DNA of 64,000 nt from Limanda limanda (Eukaryota; Chordata; Actinopteri; Pleuronectiformes; Pleuronectidae). Numbering within the stretch: position 1 is the first letter of the stretch; each line of letters starts with the position of its first letter. The notes beneath the pieces were generated by a model, which worked only from the letters and a program-made list of their open reading frames with translations, was not told the DNA's origin and did no database searches. The stretch is from NCBI RefSeq assembly GCF_963576545.1, contig NC_083638.1:32165041-32229040 (forward strand), given 5' to 3'. The position numbers were made by a program, and so were the translations under genes. Positions 10,701-20,321 of this stretch are shown piece after piece.

Positions 10701-11517
10701 ATTCTAAATAAGTTTCTACTTCCTTGGCCATTTCGGTTTTAAATGAATTACTATTTAATAAACCAGAATTCAGCCTCCATAAAGTAGTTTTAGGATTTCT
10801 ATCTAAAGTAAGTTTCAAAGTTAAGCCTGAGTGATCAGAAATATCTCTCTGTCCAATTGTGCAATATTTCACCTTATGGAAATCTCTGCTAAACATGAAG
10901 ATATAATCGATTCTAGAGTATATATTATGCCTTGCAGAGTAAAAGGTAAAATCACTATCGTGTTTGTGTAAATGTCTCCAAATATCGATTAGTCCAAGAT
11001 CTTGAAGAATTTTATTTATTTGTTTTTCTAAGAGATTCTTTCTTCTCACTCGATTTGTTGTGTCCAATTTAGGATTAAGAAGTAAATTAAAGTCCCCTGC
11101 ACATATACATGTGCCACATGTTTCTGCAGCAATGAGGTTAAATACCTCCCTGAAGAAAGAGATGTTGCTACCAGGGGGTGCATACACGTTACACAAAGTA
11201 ACTTCTTCCTGCTCTATTTTTCCCTTGACTAGGACAAATCTACCCTCTTTGTCTTTATGTTCTGCGATCAATTCAAAACAAACAGAATTTGGAATAAGAA
11301 TTGCTACTCCCCTTTTCTTTCCTGTCCTGTGTGAGGAGAAAAAGGTATTTCTATATCCAATTTTCTTAAATTTCTCATGTTCTATAGCAGAGAGATGCGT
11401 TTCCTGCAGAAAAACTATATTAATTTTTTCTCGTTTCAACTTTGCAACTATTTTGCTCCTTTTGATGGGATTGTTTATGCCATTCACATTCCAAGACTGT
11501 ATATTATAATACTGCAT
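7747..11517 (-). CDS. L1/Tx1 LINE ORF2: endonuclease and reverse transcriptase
   Basis: The 1256-residue protein would carry out target-primed reverse transcription. Residues 1-240 form the AP-like endonuclease: SWNVNGI near residue 8, FLQETHL with Glu39, AGDFNLLL, then SRIDYIF and SDHSGL. The reverse transcriptase follows, with KGYRPISVLN, LDAEKAFDSVGW and the catalytic FLYADDVLV (YADD at about 698-701). Near the C-terminus (about 1120-1145) lies a Cys-His knuckle (CWRECGG ... HVFWSCP), normal for L1 ORF2. Length and domain order are those of a complete fish L1-type ORF2. The start is the first Met directly before the endonuclease motif. No premature stop is seen. Confidence 0.93.
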   Translation of the reverse strand: MQYYNIQSWNVNGINNPIKRSKIVAKLKREKINIVFLQETHLSAIEHEKFKKIGYRNTFFSSHRTGKKRGVAILIPNSVCFELIAEHKDKEGRFVLVKGKIEQEEVTLCNVYAPPGSNISFFREVFNLIAAETCGTCICAGDFNLLLNPKLDTTNRVRRKNLLEKQINKILQDLGLIDIWRHLHKHDSDFTFYSARHNIYSRIDYIFMFSRDFHKVKYCTIGQRDISDHSGLTLKLTLDRNPKTTLWRLNSGLLNSNSFKTEMAKEVETYLEYNDNGEVSPAILWDAAKAFLRGKIIAKCARLKKIRDKKLSDLQKKLKNLELLHTTNNDPSLREQMRPVKQEIDKILSEEIEKKMKFLRQRYYEAGPKASKILAWRIRKQQAENSIHKIRDPITNKVATKLEEIQSAFEKYYRLLYTQPDKSDRPTIQTFLSSLDLPSIGKNQNEELIREISTEEIDNGISNLRANKSPGCDGFPPEWYKCMKEFLVPLLKASFNYTLRGGALPPSWSDAFISVIPKEGKDKMDCKGYRPISVLNIDYKLYAAILAKRLNTIMPSLIDEDQTGFISNRQTHDNIRRAINIINQISKGTSSAVLLSLDAEKAFDSVGWDFLFQVMERFGFSDSFIQCIRMLYSSPTARIKINGSLSNQIMLQRGCRQGCPLSPLLFNFFIEPLAQVIREETALVGIDVGSVENKIFLYADDVLVTIKNPESGIPLLMNILGTYGQYSGYTLNVQKTQVLTFRFTPSKQLMGRHQFNWHQSQLKYLGVSLTKDLSQLYDVNYRQINKKIYDDLGRWSLLPLDLGSRIRTIKMNILPRLFYLFSALPIEVPAKQFREWDKHFSRFIWNNKRPRVRYSTLQQPGERGGMALPCLKDYYLSAQLRYLVCWCNPSYEARWKDIELSLIEIPIQSVLGCPGRFKDVHRLHNHCTSFSLKMWSDVVKKYQLCREIGVLSWPAFHPHFPPALQDHRYKQWTKRGITSFCRIIKNGNLKSFEDLRKSYELGGEDFYRYLQIRHFFLETIKTPNLTEPSKIIQIFIDAYDSKSIKGITGKLYKSFTLLNKNSTDYIRQRWEKEANIVIPEETWLQIWKNQSTSTNSYFWRDFCWKNLMRFFITPNQTSKFSGTQVSCWRECGGISADCVHVFWSCPCILPFWRGVRELIVETLDIIFDFSFSCLYLGELPEGLSKGDTYLMKIFMVASKKAITKCWLQKNPPTMRLLTNIINSIQAMENLTFVLRLQKDKGEEYWKKWDRYKHKDS

Positions 11518-11976
11518 TCACATTAGTCACCATTTTCAATATATTTTCTTGTACCTTTAGGAATTCAGTCAAAGCCCTCACAACACAAACAACACAAGAT
11601 ATAACATTCACTGAACATGTGATAAACTTACAGAACAGGTCTTCCAGTTCGGAGGGTCTCTTGAAACCTCTTTAGGTTGAGGGGGGAATGCCACTAAGTG
11701 GGGCCCCTCAGCAGTACTTAGGAAATAAAATATGAGAAAATAGAAACACTGAAAAAAAGTGGTGGCCTATTATGAAGGTCAGCTGCATCGAACCATTGCT
11801 ATACTAACTTATATTTAAGGGAGGTCACAGGTTCCACATGAGTCTTTACTGTGGCTTTATGTTTATAGCTTCTTTAGCTTATTGTAACATTAAATGAAGG
11901 TATCGATTGCTTAAGAACCATTAACTTACAGGTGGAGATAGATTAACATATCTCTATGAGGGAGGGGCGGAGAAAG
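11518..11976 (-). other. LINE inter-ORF spacer
   Basis: About 460 non-coding bases separate ORF1 from ORF2 inside the L1/Tx1 element. No ORF or motif is visible. A long spacer implies reinitiation or internal entry for ORF2 translation. Confidence 0.6.
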
Positions 11977-13113
11977 TTACTCATCCATTATTATGGCATC
12001 CTGGCTGGCTGGCCTCCGAAACACCTTCAACTTCTCGCGTGCGCTCTCCTGACGGTTATGCGCGTCCCCTGCTCGCTGAGTCCCTGCTGTACTCCACGGT
12101 AGAAGTTTGTTGATGGACTCCACGGTGATGTCTTTGGATCTTCTTAACGATAGCGGACCCACTGTGAATCCACGTCTCTTTAAATCCTCCGCGGCATCCT
12201 CGGCGTTGCTGTACGTCACCGTGCCTGAATCGAAGTGCACGCGCATCCTCGTCAGCGGAGTTTGGAAGCGGATCCTTTTTTCTTTGAGCGCTTTTTTGAT
12301 GGGAGTGTACTCTTTCCTCCTCTGCTGTACATTCTCGGCGTAATCGTGGTCAAAGTACACTCGCTTTTCTTGAACACAGATGGGTTTCTTCCACGCAGCA
12401 TGGAGGATTTTCTCCTTAATATTAAACTGTAGGAACCGTAGCACTGTAGAGCGCGGGGGCGCGCCCGCAGGTGGCTGTGGGCCGAGCGACCTGTGCGCTC
12501 TCTCGATTCCCAGACTCCCCTCTCCGCGGAGGCCCACGTTGTCCCCCAGTTCAGTCAGAATCATATGTTCCACATACCGTAGCATAGAAGAGCCCTCTGC
12601 GTTTTCGGGGATGCCATAAATCCTTATGTTGTTACGCCGTGAGCGCCCTTCCAAGTCCGTTATCTTCTCCTGGAGAGACTTTTGATTGTCAAGCAGTTGG
12701 ATAAGAGTGTCTTTAACGCCAATGTCCCATTTCTCCTTCCCTGTCAAGTTCTTCTCAATTTCTCCCAGTCGTTCCGCCACCTCCTCTATTTTGCCAGTAG
12801 CGGCACTCACTTGTTGGTTGATTTCGGTGGTCAGCTCGTCCAGTTGCATTTTCATGTCTTCTTTAAGACTTGTTCTTACTTGCGACAGTTCTTTTTTCAT
12901 TTCTGATTTAAGATCCTGCATTCCGGCGGCTACCACCTCACTCACCACTCTCCTCAGGGAGCTGAGTGTGGCAGGTGCAGTCCCATCCTCCGTGTCGTCG
13001 CCATTTTCACTGCGAGTTTCGCTACTGCTAGCATTGCCGTTGTTTCGGGTTTCTCGGTCAGTTCGATTCTGATACCTGGCTCCCTCCTTTTTCTTTTTAC
13101 CCCCATCCATCAT
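11977..13113 (-). CDS. L1/Tx1 LINE ORF1: RNA-binding coiled-coil protein
   Basis: The 378-residue protein has the layout of L1 ORF1p, the chaperone that trimerises and coats LINE RNA. It has a basic, charged N-terminus (GGKKKKEGARYQ) and a long heptad-rich coiled coil at about 50-155 (LKSEMKKELSQVRTSLKED). An RRM-like domain opens at about 157-170 with GRSRRNNIRIYGIPE, and a basic C-terminal domain follows (RRKEYTPIKKALKEKRIRFQ at about 265-285). The frame is uninterrupted. The chosen ATG is preceded only by a short leader back to the target duplication at 13232. Confidence 0.9.
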   Translation of the reverse strand: MMDGGKKKKEGARYQNRTDRETRNNGNASSSETRSENGDDTEDGTAPATLSSLRRVVSEVVAAGMQDLKSEMKKELSQVRTSLKEDMKMQLDELTTEINQQVSAATGKIEEVAERLGEIEKNLTGKEKWDIGVKDTLIQLLDNQKSLQEKITDLEGRSRRNNIRIYGIPENAEGSSMLRYVEHMILTELGDNVGLRGEGSLGIERAHRSLGPQPPAGAPPRSTVLRFLQFNIKEKILHAAWKKPICVQEKRVYFDHDYAENVQQRRKEYTPIKKALKEKRIRFQTPLTRMRVHFDSGTVTYSNAEDAAEDLKRRGFTVGPLSLRRSKDITVESINKLLPWSTAGTQRAGDAHNRQESAREKLKVFRRPASQDAIIMDE

Positions 13114-13246
13114 TCTTTGAGTTTAACTCACTTTAGCCGTGTTAAGAATTTGAATTACGGGGTATTATTTATGTCGATGCAGGAGCTCCTTTCTATGCTG
13201 CCATTCTAGTTGCCGGGCCACCGGAAGTCTCCATTGATGTATTGTT

Positions 13247-13843
13247 GAGTGACAGTTGAATAATTTTTTGAAGACTGAGAACAAATCTCAATTTTAGGAT
13301 GTCAAATGATTTCTCTGTGTCTAATTCAAATATGAGATTTAACAATGACAATGAAGACTCCTCTAATCTCACTGTATATATACTTTAACTGTTGGGGTTT
13401 AAATCAATGTTACTACAAAGAGTATTAAAACCTCTAACTGATACCTAATAACACATTCATACAAAACAATTACTGCATGTTTGTTACACTGTAAAGTACC
13501 TGCATCCAATATAGTGCAATTAATAGTGTATGTTGTTTAGTGTATAAAGTATTTGGAATACTTAAAACTAATCGAATAAGGGTTTACAAGTCAGATAAAA
13601 CCAGACAAAGTTGCCTTCCTGCACAACAATAGAGTGGAAGAGAAAACAGTAGAGCACTTGTATCCTCCTGATGCTGAGAAGAAGAAAGAAGAAAGAGTTG
13701 CAGCGTTGATACTTTGACTTCTACAGAAAAACTATAAACACGACGGGAGCATAGGTTAAAGTCACAATACAGAAGAAAACCAGAATCCAAACTGCAGCAG
13801 ATTAACTGGTATTCAAATGTCACTGGAGCCAAAGCAATGCACA
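13247..13843 (+). repeat. Array spacer and block D between L1 and the LTR element
   Basis: This is the continuation of copy 1's unit: the spacer after the 3' UTR (13247-13560), then block D with AATAAGGGTTTACAAG at about 13575. It is colinear with 31230-31790 and with 25220-25830. No gene is present. The L1 and the LTR element landed on either side of it. Confidence 0.85.
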
Positions 13844-14875
13844 TGTGAGGATTGTGTTTTGGTGTTGTGTTGTTGTTTGTGGTGTCTCCTCCTTCCCTTC
13901 TGTTTTCTCCAGAGGTGTAAAGTAACGAATTACATTTACTCACGTTACTGTAATTGAGTAGTTTTTTCGTGTACTTTGTAATTTTTTGAGTAGTTTTTGA
14001 AATGGGTAATTTTACTTTTACTTAAGTAGATTTTAACCGAAGTATTGTACTTCGCTACATTGAAAATTACATCCGTTACTGAGTAAAAAAAAAACATAGT
14101 TCAAGACGCAAGGCAATTCTCACTGCAGTGGTAGATGCTGCATAGATGACGTTCCCTAACGTGCACGTTCAACATATGAAAACTGATCGTAAAGGTCACT
14201 GTTCGCGAAAAATATGCGCGACTTCCACAACACTGCACAGGGATCCACTGCGGAGGGGCTGCAGAGCCGCGGATTTGGCGCTCTATGCAAGCTTCACTCC
14301 TGCCTTTGCACTGTATAGGAGCGGCCCCCATCAAGTTGTTGGAAGTAACTAAGTAACTTTTACTCAAAGTACATTTTAAATGAACTACTTTTTACTTTTA
14401 CTTGAGTAGATTTTTAGATGGGTACTTTTACTTGTACTTAAGTCAAATTTCATCAAAGTACTTTTACTTGAGTACAATATTTCAGTACTTTTTACACCTC
14501 TGGTTTTCTCCCTGTGTGTGTGCGGACGAGGCACACCTGCTCCCAATCCATCCAATCACCCCCTCCATAAAAGCCTGGTCTGTTCACCACTTCAGTGCCA
14601 GATTTTTCTGTCTACTCCGGTAGCTGTTGCGCTGCAGAACTCTCTACCCTCTTGTTGTTTGGATGTATTCTAATCCTTTGGCTCTCCTTCAACCCAGACC
14701 TTCGTGTGCCTTACCGCCCGGCTCCTCATCCTCGTCTCGTCCAGGATCTTCCATCCAGCCAGCACCCTGCTGCGCTAGCCTGCATGTACCTCTCCAGCAA
14801 ATAAACTCTGTTCATTTCCTACCAACATCTTGTTCGTTTCTGCTTTGCTGTCCAAACCTAACTCAAACCTTAACA
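13844..14875 (+). repeat. 5' LTR of the chromovirus element, split by a MITE
   Basis: It aligns with the 3' LTR at 19852-20316 but is interrupted at 13910-14510 by a hAT MITE. It also lacks about 27 bases present in the 3' LTR (the GTGTGGCATGGGCGTGGC region). Several scattered substitutions separate the LTRs, so the insertion is not recent. CATAAAAGCCTGGTC near 14568 and AATAAACTC near 14800 are candidate promoter and polyadenylation motifs. Confidence 0.85.
13910..14502. mobile_element. hAT-type MITE with perfect 8-bp target duplication
   Basis: The 593-bp element begins CAGAGGTGTAAAGTA and ends TACTTTTTACACCTCTG, an inverted terminal repeat. GTTTTCTC flanks it at 13902-13909 and 14503-14510. 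No transposase ORF is present. It sits inside the 5' LTR, so it is younger than the LTR element. Confidence 0.9.
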
Positions 14876-14893
14876 GAATAATCTGGCCAAAAC

Positions 14894-15585
14894 ATGGACC
14901 CCACAGACGCGGAAAGATTCAGACTGGCACTTTCCTCTCAGGGAAATCGTGTTGGGCAACACGAGAAGGCGTTACATGAGGTAATGGAGGCCCTCACCAA
15001 TCTTACCTCTAACGTGGCGCTGATCGGCGGTCGGATGGAACAGCTTGCTATGCACCTCACCTCGCTGACGGCTCCGTCTCATTCTTCTGCTCCAGCTCCG
15101 GATCCAGCTGCTTCATCGGGCACTCTTTCCACTCAGCCTCGGGAGATCTTATTTTTCAGTGCAGCCTCGTTTTTGAGCAACAGCCCTTAACTTATTTCAC
15201 AGACAAGTCGCAGATAGCTTTCGTGGTGAGTCTCCTGTCTGAAAAAAATGCGGCTTGGGCTGTTTTTCGTTTACCTCTTTCTCCGAGGAATTTCTTAAAG
15301 TGTTTGATTATCCTCTGCGCAGCAAGGAGGCCAGTAGCCGGCTCCTGTCTCTTCGCCAGGCAGAAAACTCTGTGGCTAAACACTCCGTCGACTTCCGCAT
15401 TTTAACCAGAGAGAGCAGGTGGGACGAGAGAGCTTTGCAGGGGTTTTTTCTCCGGGGATTAATGGTCGAGTTAAGAGATGAATTAGCCGCTCGCGATCAG
15501 ACCACCTCGTTAGACGAGTTTATTTCTTTGTCTATTTGTTTAGATTGTCGTCTTCACCAGCGGCGCAGGGAGAGATCCTGAAGGG
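14894..15585 (+). pseudogene. Degenerate gag of the chromovirus element
   Basis: The frame opens just after the 5' LTR with MDPTDAERFRLALSSQG and a coiled-coil-like stretch ([21 protein letters not shown]). It stops at 15190 after a frame break. Capsid-like coding resumes in other frames, for example [20 protein letters not shown] and LQGFFLRGLMVELRDELA (15330-15540). A gag protein would form the particle of the retrotransposon. At least two frameshifts prevent a full product. Confidence 0.75.
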
Positions 15586-15599
15586 TTAGTCACACCCCT

Positions 15600-16585
15600 G
15601 TGATTGCCAAAAGGGGGGGCTCACCAACCACTGGAGGAGCATTGGTGAGCCAGTCCTCTGTTTGTTCGTCTCCTCCTCGCCTCATGAATAAAGGTACTGT
15701 CTCCTGGGATCAGACCTCCTGTTCTCTGTCCATCCTGGTGGACTCGGGGGTGGATGACAATTTCATCGACACTAGTTTTGCTACTCAGGCTCAAATCCCC
15801 TGTCAGCTTCTTTCTGACCCGAAGAAGGTATTTGCTTTGGATGGCAGGCTCCTGGCTCAGGTCACTCACCGCACTAGTCCCATTTCTCTGTTGTTGTCCG
15901 GTAACCACCATGAAGCCATTTCCTTTTTTGTTATCCCATCTCCAACTTCTCCTGTGGTGTTAGGGCTCCCATGGTTAAAGCTTCATAACCCCCACATAGA
16001 CTGGTCCTCCGTTTCCATCCTTAATTGGAGTTTATTTTGCCACTTCCACTGTTTACCTTCCGCCGTTCCTTCCACCCTATTTGCCCCACAGTCTCCTCCC
16101 AAGCCAGTGGATGTTAGCTCCGTACCCTCAGCTTATCATCAACTACGGGAGGTGTTCAGTAAGGACCGTGCTCTATCCCTTCCCCCTCACAAACCTTACA
16201 ACTGTGGGATTGAGCTGCTTCCGAACGTTCCTTATCCTTCCAGTAAACTCTATAATTTATCCAAGCCGGAACGTGTCGCCATGGAGATGTACATTACTGA
16301 CTCCGTGGCCTCTGGTCTCATTCGTCCATCGTCATCTCCATTGGGGGCGGGTTTTTTCTTTGTGGAAAAGAAGGACAAATCACTGCGTCCCTGTATTGAC
16401 TTCCGGGGGCTCAATGACATTACTGTTAAGAACAAATACCCCATTCCTCTCATTGACTCTGCTTTTGGTCCCCTTCATGAAGCTACTATTTTTACTAAGT
16501 TGGATCTCTGTAATGCTTACCACTTAGTGAGGATCAGGGAGGGGGACGAGTGGAAGACGGGGTTCAACACTCCCCTGGGTCATTT
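15600..16585 (+). pseudogene. Chromovirus pol, protease and first half of reverse transcriptase
   Basis: The frame contains a retropepsin-like protease with the LVDSG active-site motif (near 15735) and a flap-to-end pattern finishing [18 protein letters not shown]. It continues into the RT fingers: [13 protein letters not shown], then [22 protein letters not shown] and [22 protein letters not shown], then [15 protein letters not shown] (first catalytic Asp) and TPLGHFE. There the coding ends abruptly and a different gypsy sequence begins. The missing second half lies at 18729. The protein is therefore split by an insertion. Confidence 0.85.
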
Positions 16586-18728
16586 TGAGTGTTGTTACAG
16601 AGTGGTGGCCAGTATGGGGACCAGTGGAAAGGAGTATTGTGGGAGTGGACTGAGCAATGTCAAGTCGCCTTAGAACATCTCAAGATGATGTTGCAGTCCC
16701 CACCAGTGTTGGCTCAGCCGCAGCCGCTCCTTGGCTTCCAGGTTCACTGTGACGCCAGCGACGTGGGACTAGAGGCCGTCCTGATGCAGACTATTGACGG
16801 GGAGGAGAAGGCCATAGCCTTTGCCTCAAGAACACTGCAGGGTGCAGAACTGAGATACTCCACCTCGGAGAAGGAGTGCCTAGCTGTCGTCTGGGCAGTG
16901 GAGAAGTGGCGACACTACCTAGAGGGAGAGATGTTCCAAGTATTCACGGACCACAGTGCTCTAACCTGGGCCTTTAACTGCCCTAAGACGTCGTCTCGCC
17001 TGACCAGATGGACTCTATCGAGCAGCCCACACCTGGTCGCATTCACTATGAATACCAGCAAGGAGTGTTGTACTGAGGTGTGCCTTCAAAGTATGGGGGA
17101 TTTAATTACCAGATGGTAACCCCCGCTGTATTGGTGCCAGAGTTTCTGGTTTATTTTCATAACAGTCCTTTTGGAGGACACCTGGGGAGGATGAAAACCC
17201 TCCTGAAAATATTGGAGGTGGCGTGGTGGCCAACGGTCCGAAAAGATGTGTGGAGCCATGTCCGAGCCTGTTCTGTGTGCCAGCAATATAAGCCATCCAA
17301 TGAGAAACCAGCTGGGCAACTCCAATCTACAGAGGTCAAGGCTCCGGGAGAAATGATTGGAGTAGACTTCATGGGACCCCTACCACTAAGCAAAGGCCAG
17401 AATTCAGTGCTGATGGTAGTCATGGATTACTACACCAAATGGGTGGAGCTTTTCGCCCTGAAGGTTTCTAAGATGCCAAAAGTCTGTCAGGTCCTGAAAA
17501 ATGACATTTTCACTCGCTGGGGGGTTCCCAAGTACTTGGATTTCATACCGAGGCCCCCAATTCACAAGCCAGCTGATGGCTAGCCTTTGTCAGTCGTGGG
17601 GCGTAACCCATAAGCTCACTACGGCCTACCACCCACAGACCAATCTGACAGAGAGGGTCAACAGGACATTGAAGACCATGATCGCCTCTTTTGTGGGGAA
17701 TTACCATTATGATTGGGACCGGTGGCTGCCAGAATTTAGGTTCGCTATCAACACGGCGGTGCACGAGACCACTTCGGTGACCCCTGCAATGTTAGCTCTT
17801 GGTCGCACCCTCAAGGGCCCACTAGAGCGTCTCATACACCAGTCCCCTCCACCTAGCTCATCAGCATACCACATCCTACACTCACACACACAATTGCTGG
17901 AGGAGGTTGAAAGGCATGTTGGGGTGGCCAAAGCTAGACAAGCCAGATATTATAATGTACGACGTAAAGATGTACACTTTGCTGTTGGGGATCTGGTCTG
18001 GGTTAGGGCACATCCTTTGTCTAAAGCCTCAGCTAAATTCTCTGCCAAATTTGCACCCAGATGGTCAGGGCCTGTAAGGGTAGAGAAAAGATTAGGTCCT
18101 ATAAATTACCGAGTTCATTGGGTGTCTGACAAAATGAAGGTGGACAATATTAATGTGGTCGACCTGAAACCCTACTATGGTCCCGATAAGCCGCTGGCTG
18201 GGGGGGGGGGGGGAATGTAAAGGCCACGCTATTTACAAAAATTCAAACATCAATATTTTCCCACCTCAGGTCCATAACATAATCCCCAAACAAACGTCCA
18301 AAACAAAACGCCTGCAGGTGTGGCGAGGTGAGTGTCGCAAACAAATCCAAACAAAGTCCACGCTTTCTCACCCCCTTCCAGTGCCCAGAAAATGTTCAGT
18401 CCATGAAATAATCCATTACGTAACTCCCAGGCAATAATCACGTTCCAGAGAAAAATCCTTGCAAGTTGTAATTGATCTTCTGGCCCTTGAACCTCTGGCA
18501 GCACCGCCAGCCCGCAGCTCCAAAAAAACCACACACCTCCTAGGCGGGACGTCACTTCCCCATATTTAACACATTTCCCGTTACAGAACCCCATATATAC
18601 ATAATCACACAAATAATAAACAAATACATACACAGATCCATTCCCTCATTCTTATAATTTTAAGGTGTCTGACTAATGATACATATACCTTTTTTTGATA
18701 CATGAAGTGCACTCAGGTGACCTTTACA
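16586..18728 (+). mobile_element. Second Ty3/gypsy element nested in the RT, 5' part missing
   Basis: It starts mid-pol and ends with an LTR. RNase [15 protein letters not shown], then [29 protein letters not shown] in consecutive pieces (16740-16925). Integrase zinc region: GGHLGRMKTLLK ... RACSVCQQYKP. Integrase core: GVDFMGPLPLSKGQ (first Asp), PQTNLTERVNRTLK (Glu). The second catalytic Asp is replaced: the motif reads SYRGPQF where SDRG is usual. There is also a one-base insertion just before it (near 17540), a frame break near 17030-17080 and a missing linker after RNase H. A run of G precedes the LTR. It has no 5' LTR, gag, protease or RT. Different codon context and motifs show it is not part of the host element. 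Confidence 0.85.
18216..18728 (+). repeat. 3' LTR of the nested gypsy element
   Basis: The block begins TGTAAAGG and ends CCTTTACA, matching inverted ends of an LTR. It follows a 13-G polypurine-like run (18201-18213). The host element's RT resumes at once after it (ACCTGGTGAGCCCTTTGG). About 513 bp long; no 5' partner is present. Confidence 0.8.
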
Positions 18729-19851
18729 ACCTGGTGAGCCCTTTGGCCTCACCAATGCCCCTGCTGTGTTTCAGAACCTTATTAATGACGTGTTAAGGGA
18801 CATGCTTAACTGTTTTGTGTTTGTTTATTTAGACGATATTTTGATTTTCTCCCACAACCACCAGGAGCACGTTCAACATTTTAAGTTAGTGCGCAAGAGA
18901 CTCCTGGAGAATAGGTTATATGTTAAGGCGGAGAAGTGTGATTTTCATGTAATGTCTGTTAGTTTTTTGGGTTTCATTGTGGAGAAGGGACAAATCAAGA
19001 CCGACCCTGCCAAGGTTAAGGCAGTGGCCGAATAGCCCACTCCTACATCAAGGAAGCAACTTCAGAGGTTTCTCGGGTTTGCCAATTTCTACCGCAGGTT
19101 TATCCGTTGTGTGACAGCCCTACATCCGGCTTCCTGGTCCACACACCTCCACTGGATTGGATATGCTAACAACTCCCTGGTCTGCTCCGCCACAGATATG
19201 TCTCCATTCATGGTAGCTAACAGTTTCCAACCTCCTCTCTTCCCATCCCAGGAAGCTTACATGGCAGTGCCATCCGTTGAGGAGCATCTTCAGCGTGCTC
19301 GTCGGGTCTGGCGCGAGGCCAGGTTAGCACTCGTCCGCACAGCTGCTCGCAATCAGCGAGTGGCTGACCGTCACCGCACCCCTGCTCCTGACTACCAGCC
19401 TGGACAGATGGTCTGGTTGTCATCCCGGCATCTGCCTCTCCAGACCGAATCCCGGAAATTGACAGGTATATTGGTCCATTCGAGGTCGACCGGATCATTA
19501 ATCCATGTGCGGTGAGACTTAAACTTCCCCTGTCGTTGAAGATTCATCCCACATTCCACGTCTCTCTCCTAAAGCCAGTGTCCACCAGTCCCCTAAGCCC
19601 TCCTGTGGAGCTCCCCTGAACCAACCTTATCATAGATGACCATCCGGCGTATACTGTAAATAGGGTGTTGGACGTACGCCGGCGTGGCCGAGGCTACCAA
19701 TACCTCATGGATTGGGAGGGGTATGGGCAGGAGGAGAGACAGTGGATTTCCCGTTCCCTTATTTTGGAGTCATCTATCCACGATGATTTTTACACTCGTT
19801 TCCCGGACAGGCCGGGTCAGCCGCCAGGTGGCGTCCCTTGAGGGGGGGTAC
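18729..19851 (+). pseudogene. Chromovirus pol, second half of RT, integrase tail and chromodomain
   Basis: Coding resumes with [15 protein letters not shown], then the RT catalytic [11 protein letters not shown] (YLDD at 18826-18837), then [14 protein letters not shown] stop at 19033-19035 interrupts [21 protein letters not shown] follows, and at about 19110 the coding jumps to the integrase C-terminus ([17 protein letters not shown], then [17 protein letters not shown]). RNase H and the integrase core are therefore deleted. A chromodomain follows in other frames ([20 protein letters not shown], then [13 protein letters not shown], about 19645-19770). Polypurine AGGGGGGG lies at 19841 just before the 3' LTR. 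Several breaks make it non-functional. Confidence 0.82.
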
Positions 19852-20316
19852 TGTGAGGATTGTGTTTTGGTGTTGTGTTGTTGTTTGTGGTGTCTCCTCC
19901 TTCCCTTCTGTTTTCTCCCTGTGTGTTGTGTGTGGCATGGGCGTGGCTGGCTCCTGGCTGCAGCGGACGAGGCACACCTGCTCCCAATCCATCCAATCAC
20001 CCCTTCCATAAAAGCCTGGTCTGTTCACCACTTCAGTGCCAGATTATTCTGTCTACTCTGGTAGCTGTTGCACTGCAGAACTCTCTACCCTCTTGTTGTT
20101 TGGATGTATTCTAATCCTTTGGCTCTCCTTCAACCCAGACCTTCGTGTGCCTTACTGCTCGGCTCCTCATCCTCGTCTCGTCCAGGATCTTCCATCCAGC
20201 TAGCACCCTGCCGCTCCAGCCTGCATCTACCTCTCCAGCAAATAAACTCTGTTCATTTCCTACCAACATCTTGTTCGTGTCTGCTTTGGGGTCCAAACCT
20301 AACTCAAACCTTAACA
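19852..20316 (+). repeat. 3' LTR of the chromovirus element
   Basis: A 465-bp LTR begins TGTGAGGATTGTG and ends CCTTAACA, followed by the GCACA target duplication. CATAAAAGCC near 20006 and AATAAACTC near 20240 are candidate promoter and polyadenylation signals. It is more complete than the 5' LTR. Confidence 0.88.
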
Positions 20317-20321
20317 GCACA

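Larger units (their letters stand above)
7558..13231 (-). mobile_element. Full-length L1/Tx1-type LINE, apparently intact
   Basis: The element is 5.67 kb on the minus strand. It has a 5' leader (13231-13114), ORF1, a spacer of about 460 bases, ORF2, a short 3' UTR and a poly-A tail read as about 20 T from 7556. It is flanked by a perfect 15-bp direct repeat, CATTGATGTATTGTT, at 7543-7557 and 13232-13246. The sequence left after removing it matches the uninterrupted 3' flank of the other array units (for example near 31210-31235). Both ORFs are open with no stop or frameshift. Perfect duplications and open frames point to a recent insertion that could still be mobile; that is an inference. Confidence 0.93.
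13844..20316 (+). mobile_element. Chromovirus-type Ty3/gypsy LTR retrotransposon with nested insertions
   Basis: The element starts TGTGAGG and ends TTAACA. It is flanked by GCACA at 13839-13843 and 20317-20321, a 5-bp target duplication; the array's block D is continuous when it is removed. Order: 5' LTR (holding a hAT MITE), gag, protease, first half of the RT, a foreign gypsy segment (16586-18728), second half of the RT, integrase C-terminus, chromodomain, polypurine tract, 3' LTR. RNase H and most of the integrase are missing, and there are several stops and frameshifts. The chromodomain near 19630-19840 marks it as a chromovirus lineage. It is a non-autonomous relic. Confidence 0.9.

Noticed and set aside
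12107..13072. Plus-strand open frames opposite L1 ORF1 and ORF2
   Set aside because: They are antisense shadows of well-supported coding regions and carry no motif of their own.
18201..18213. Run of 13 G as a G-quadruplex or regulatory feature
   Set aside because: Its place directly before the LTR marks it as an expanded polypurine tract of the nested gypsy element.
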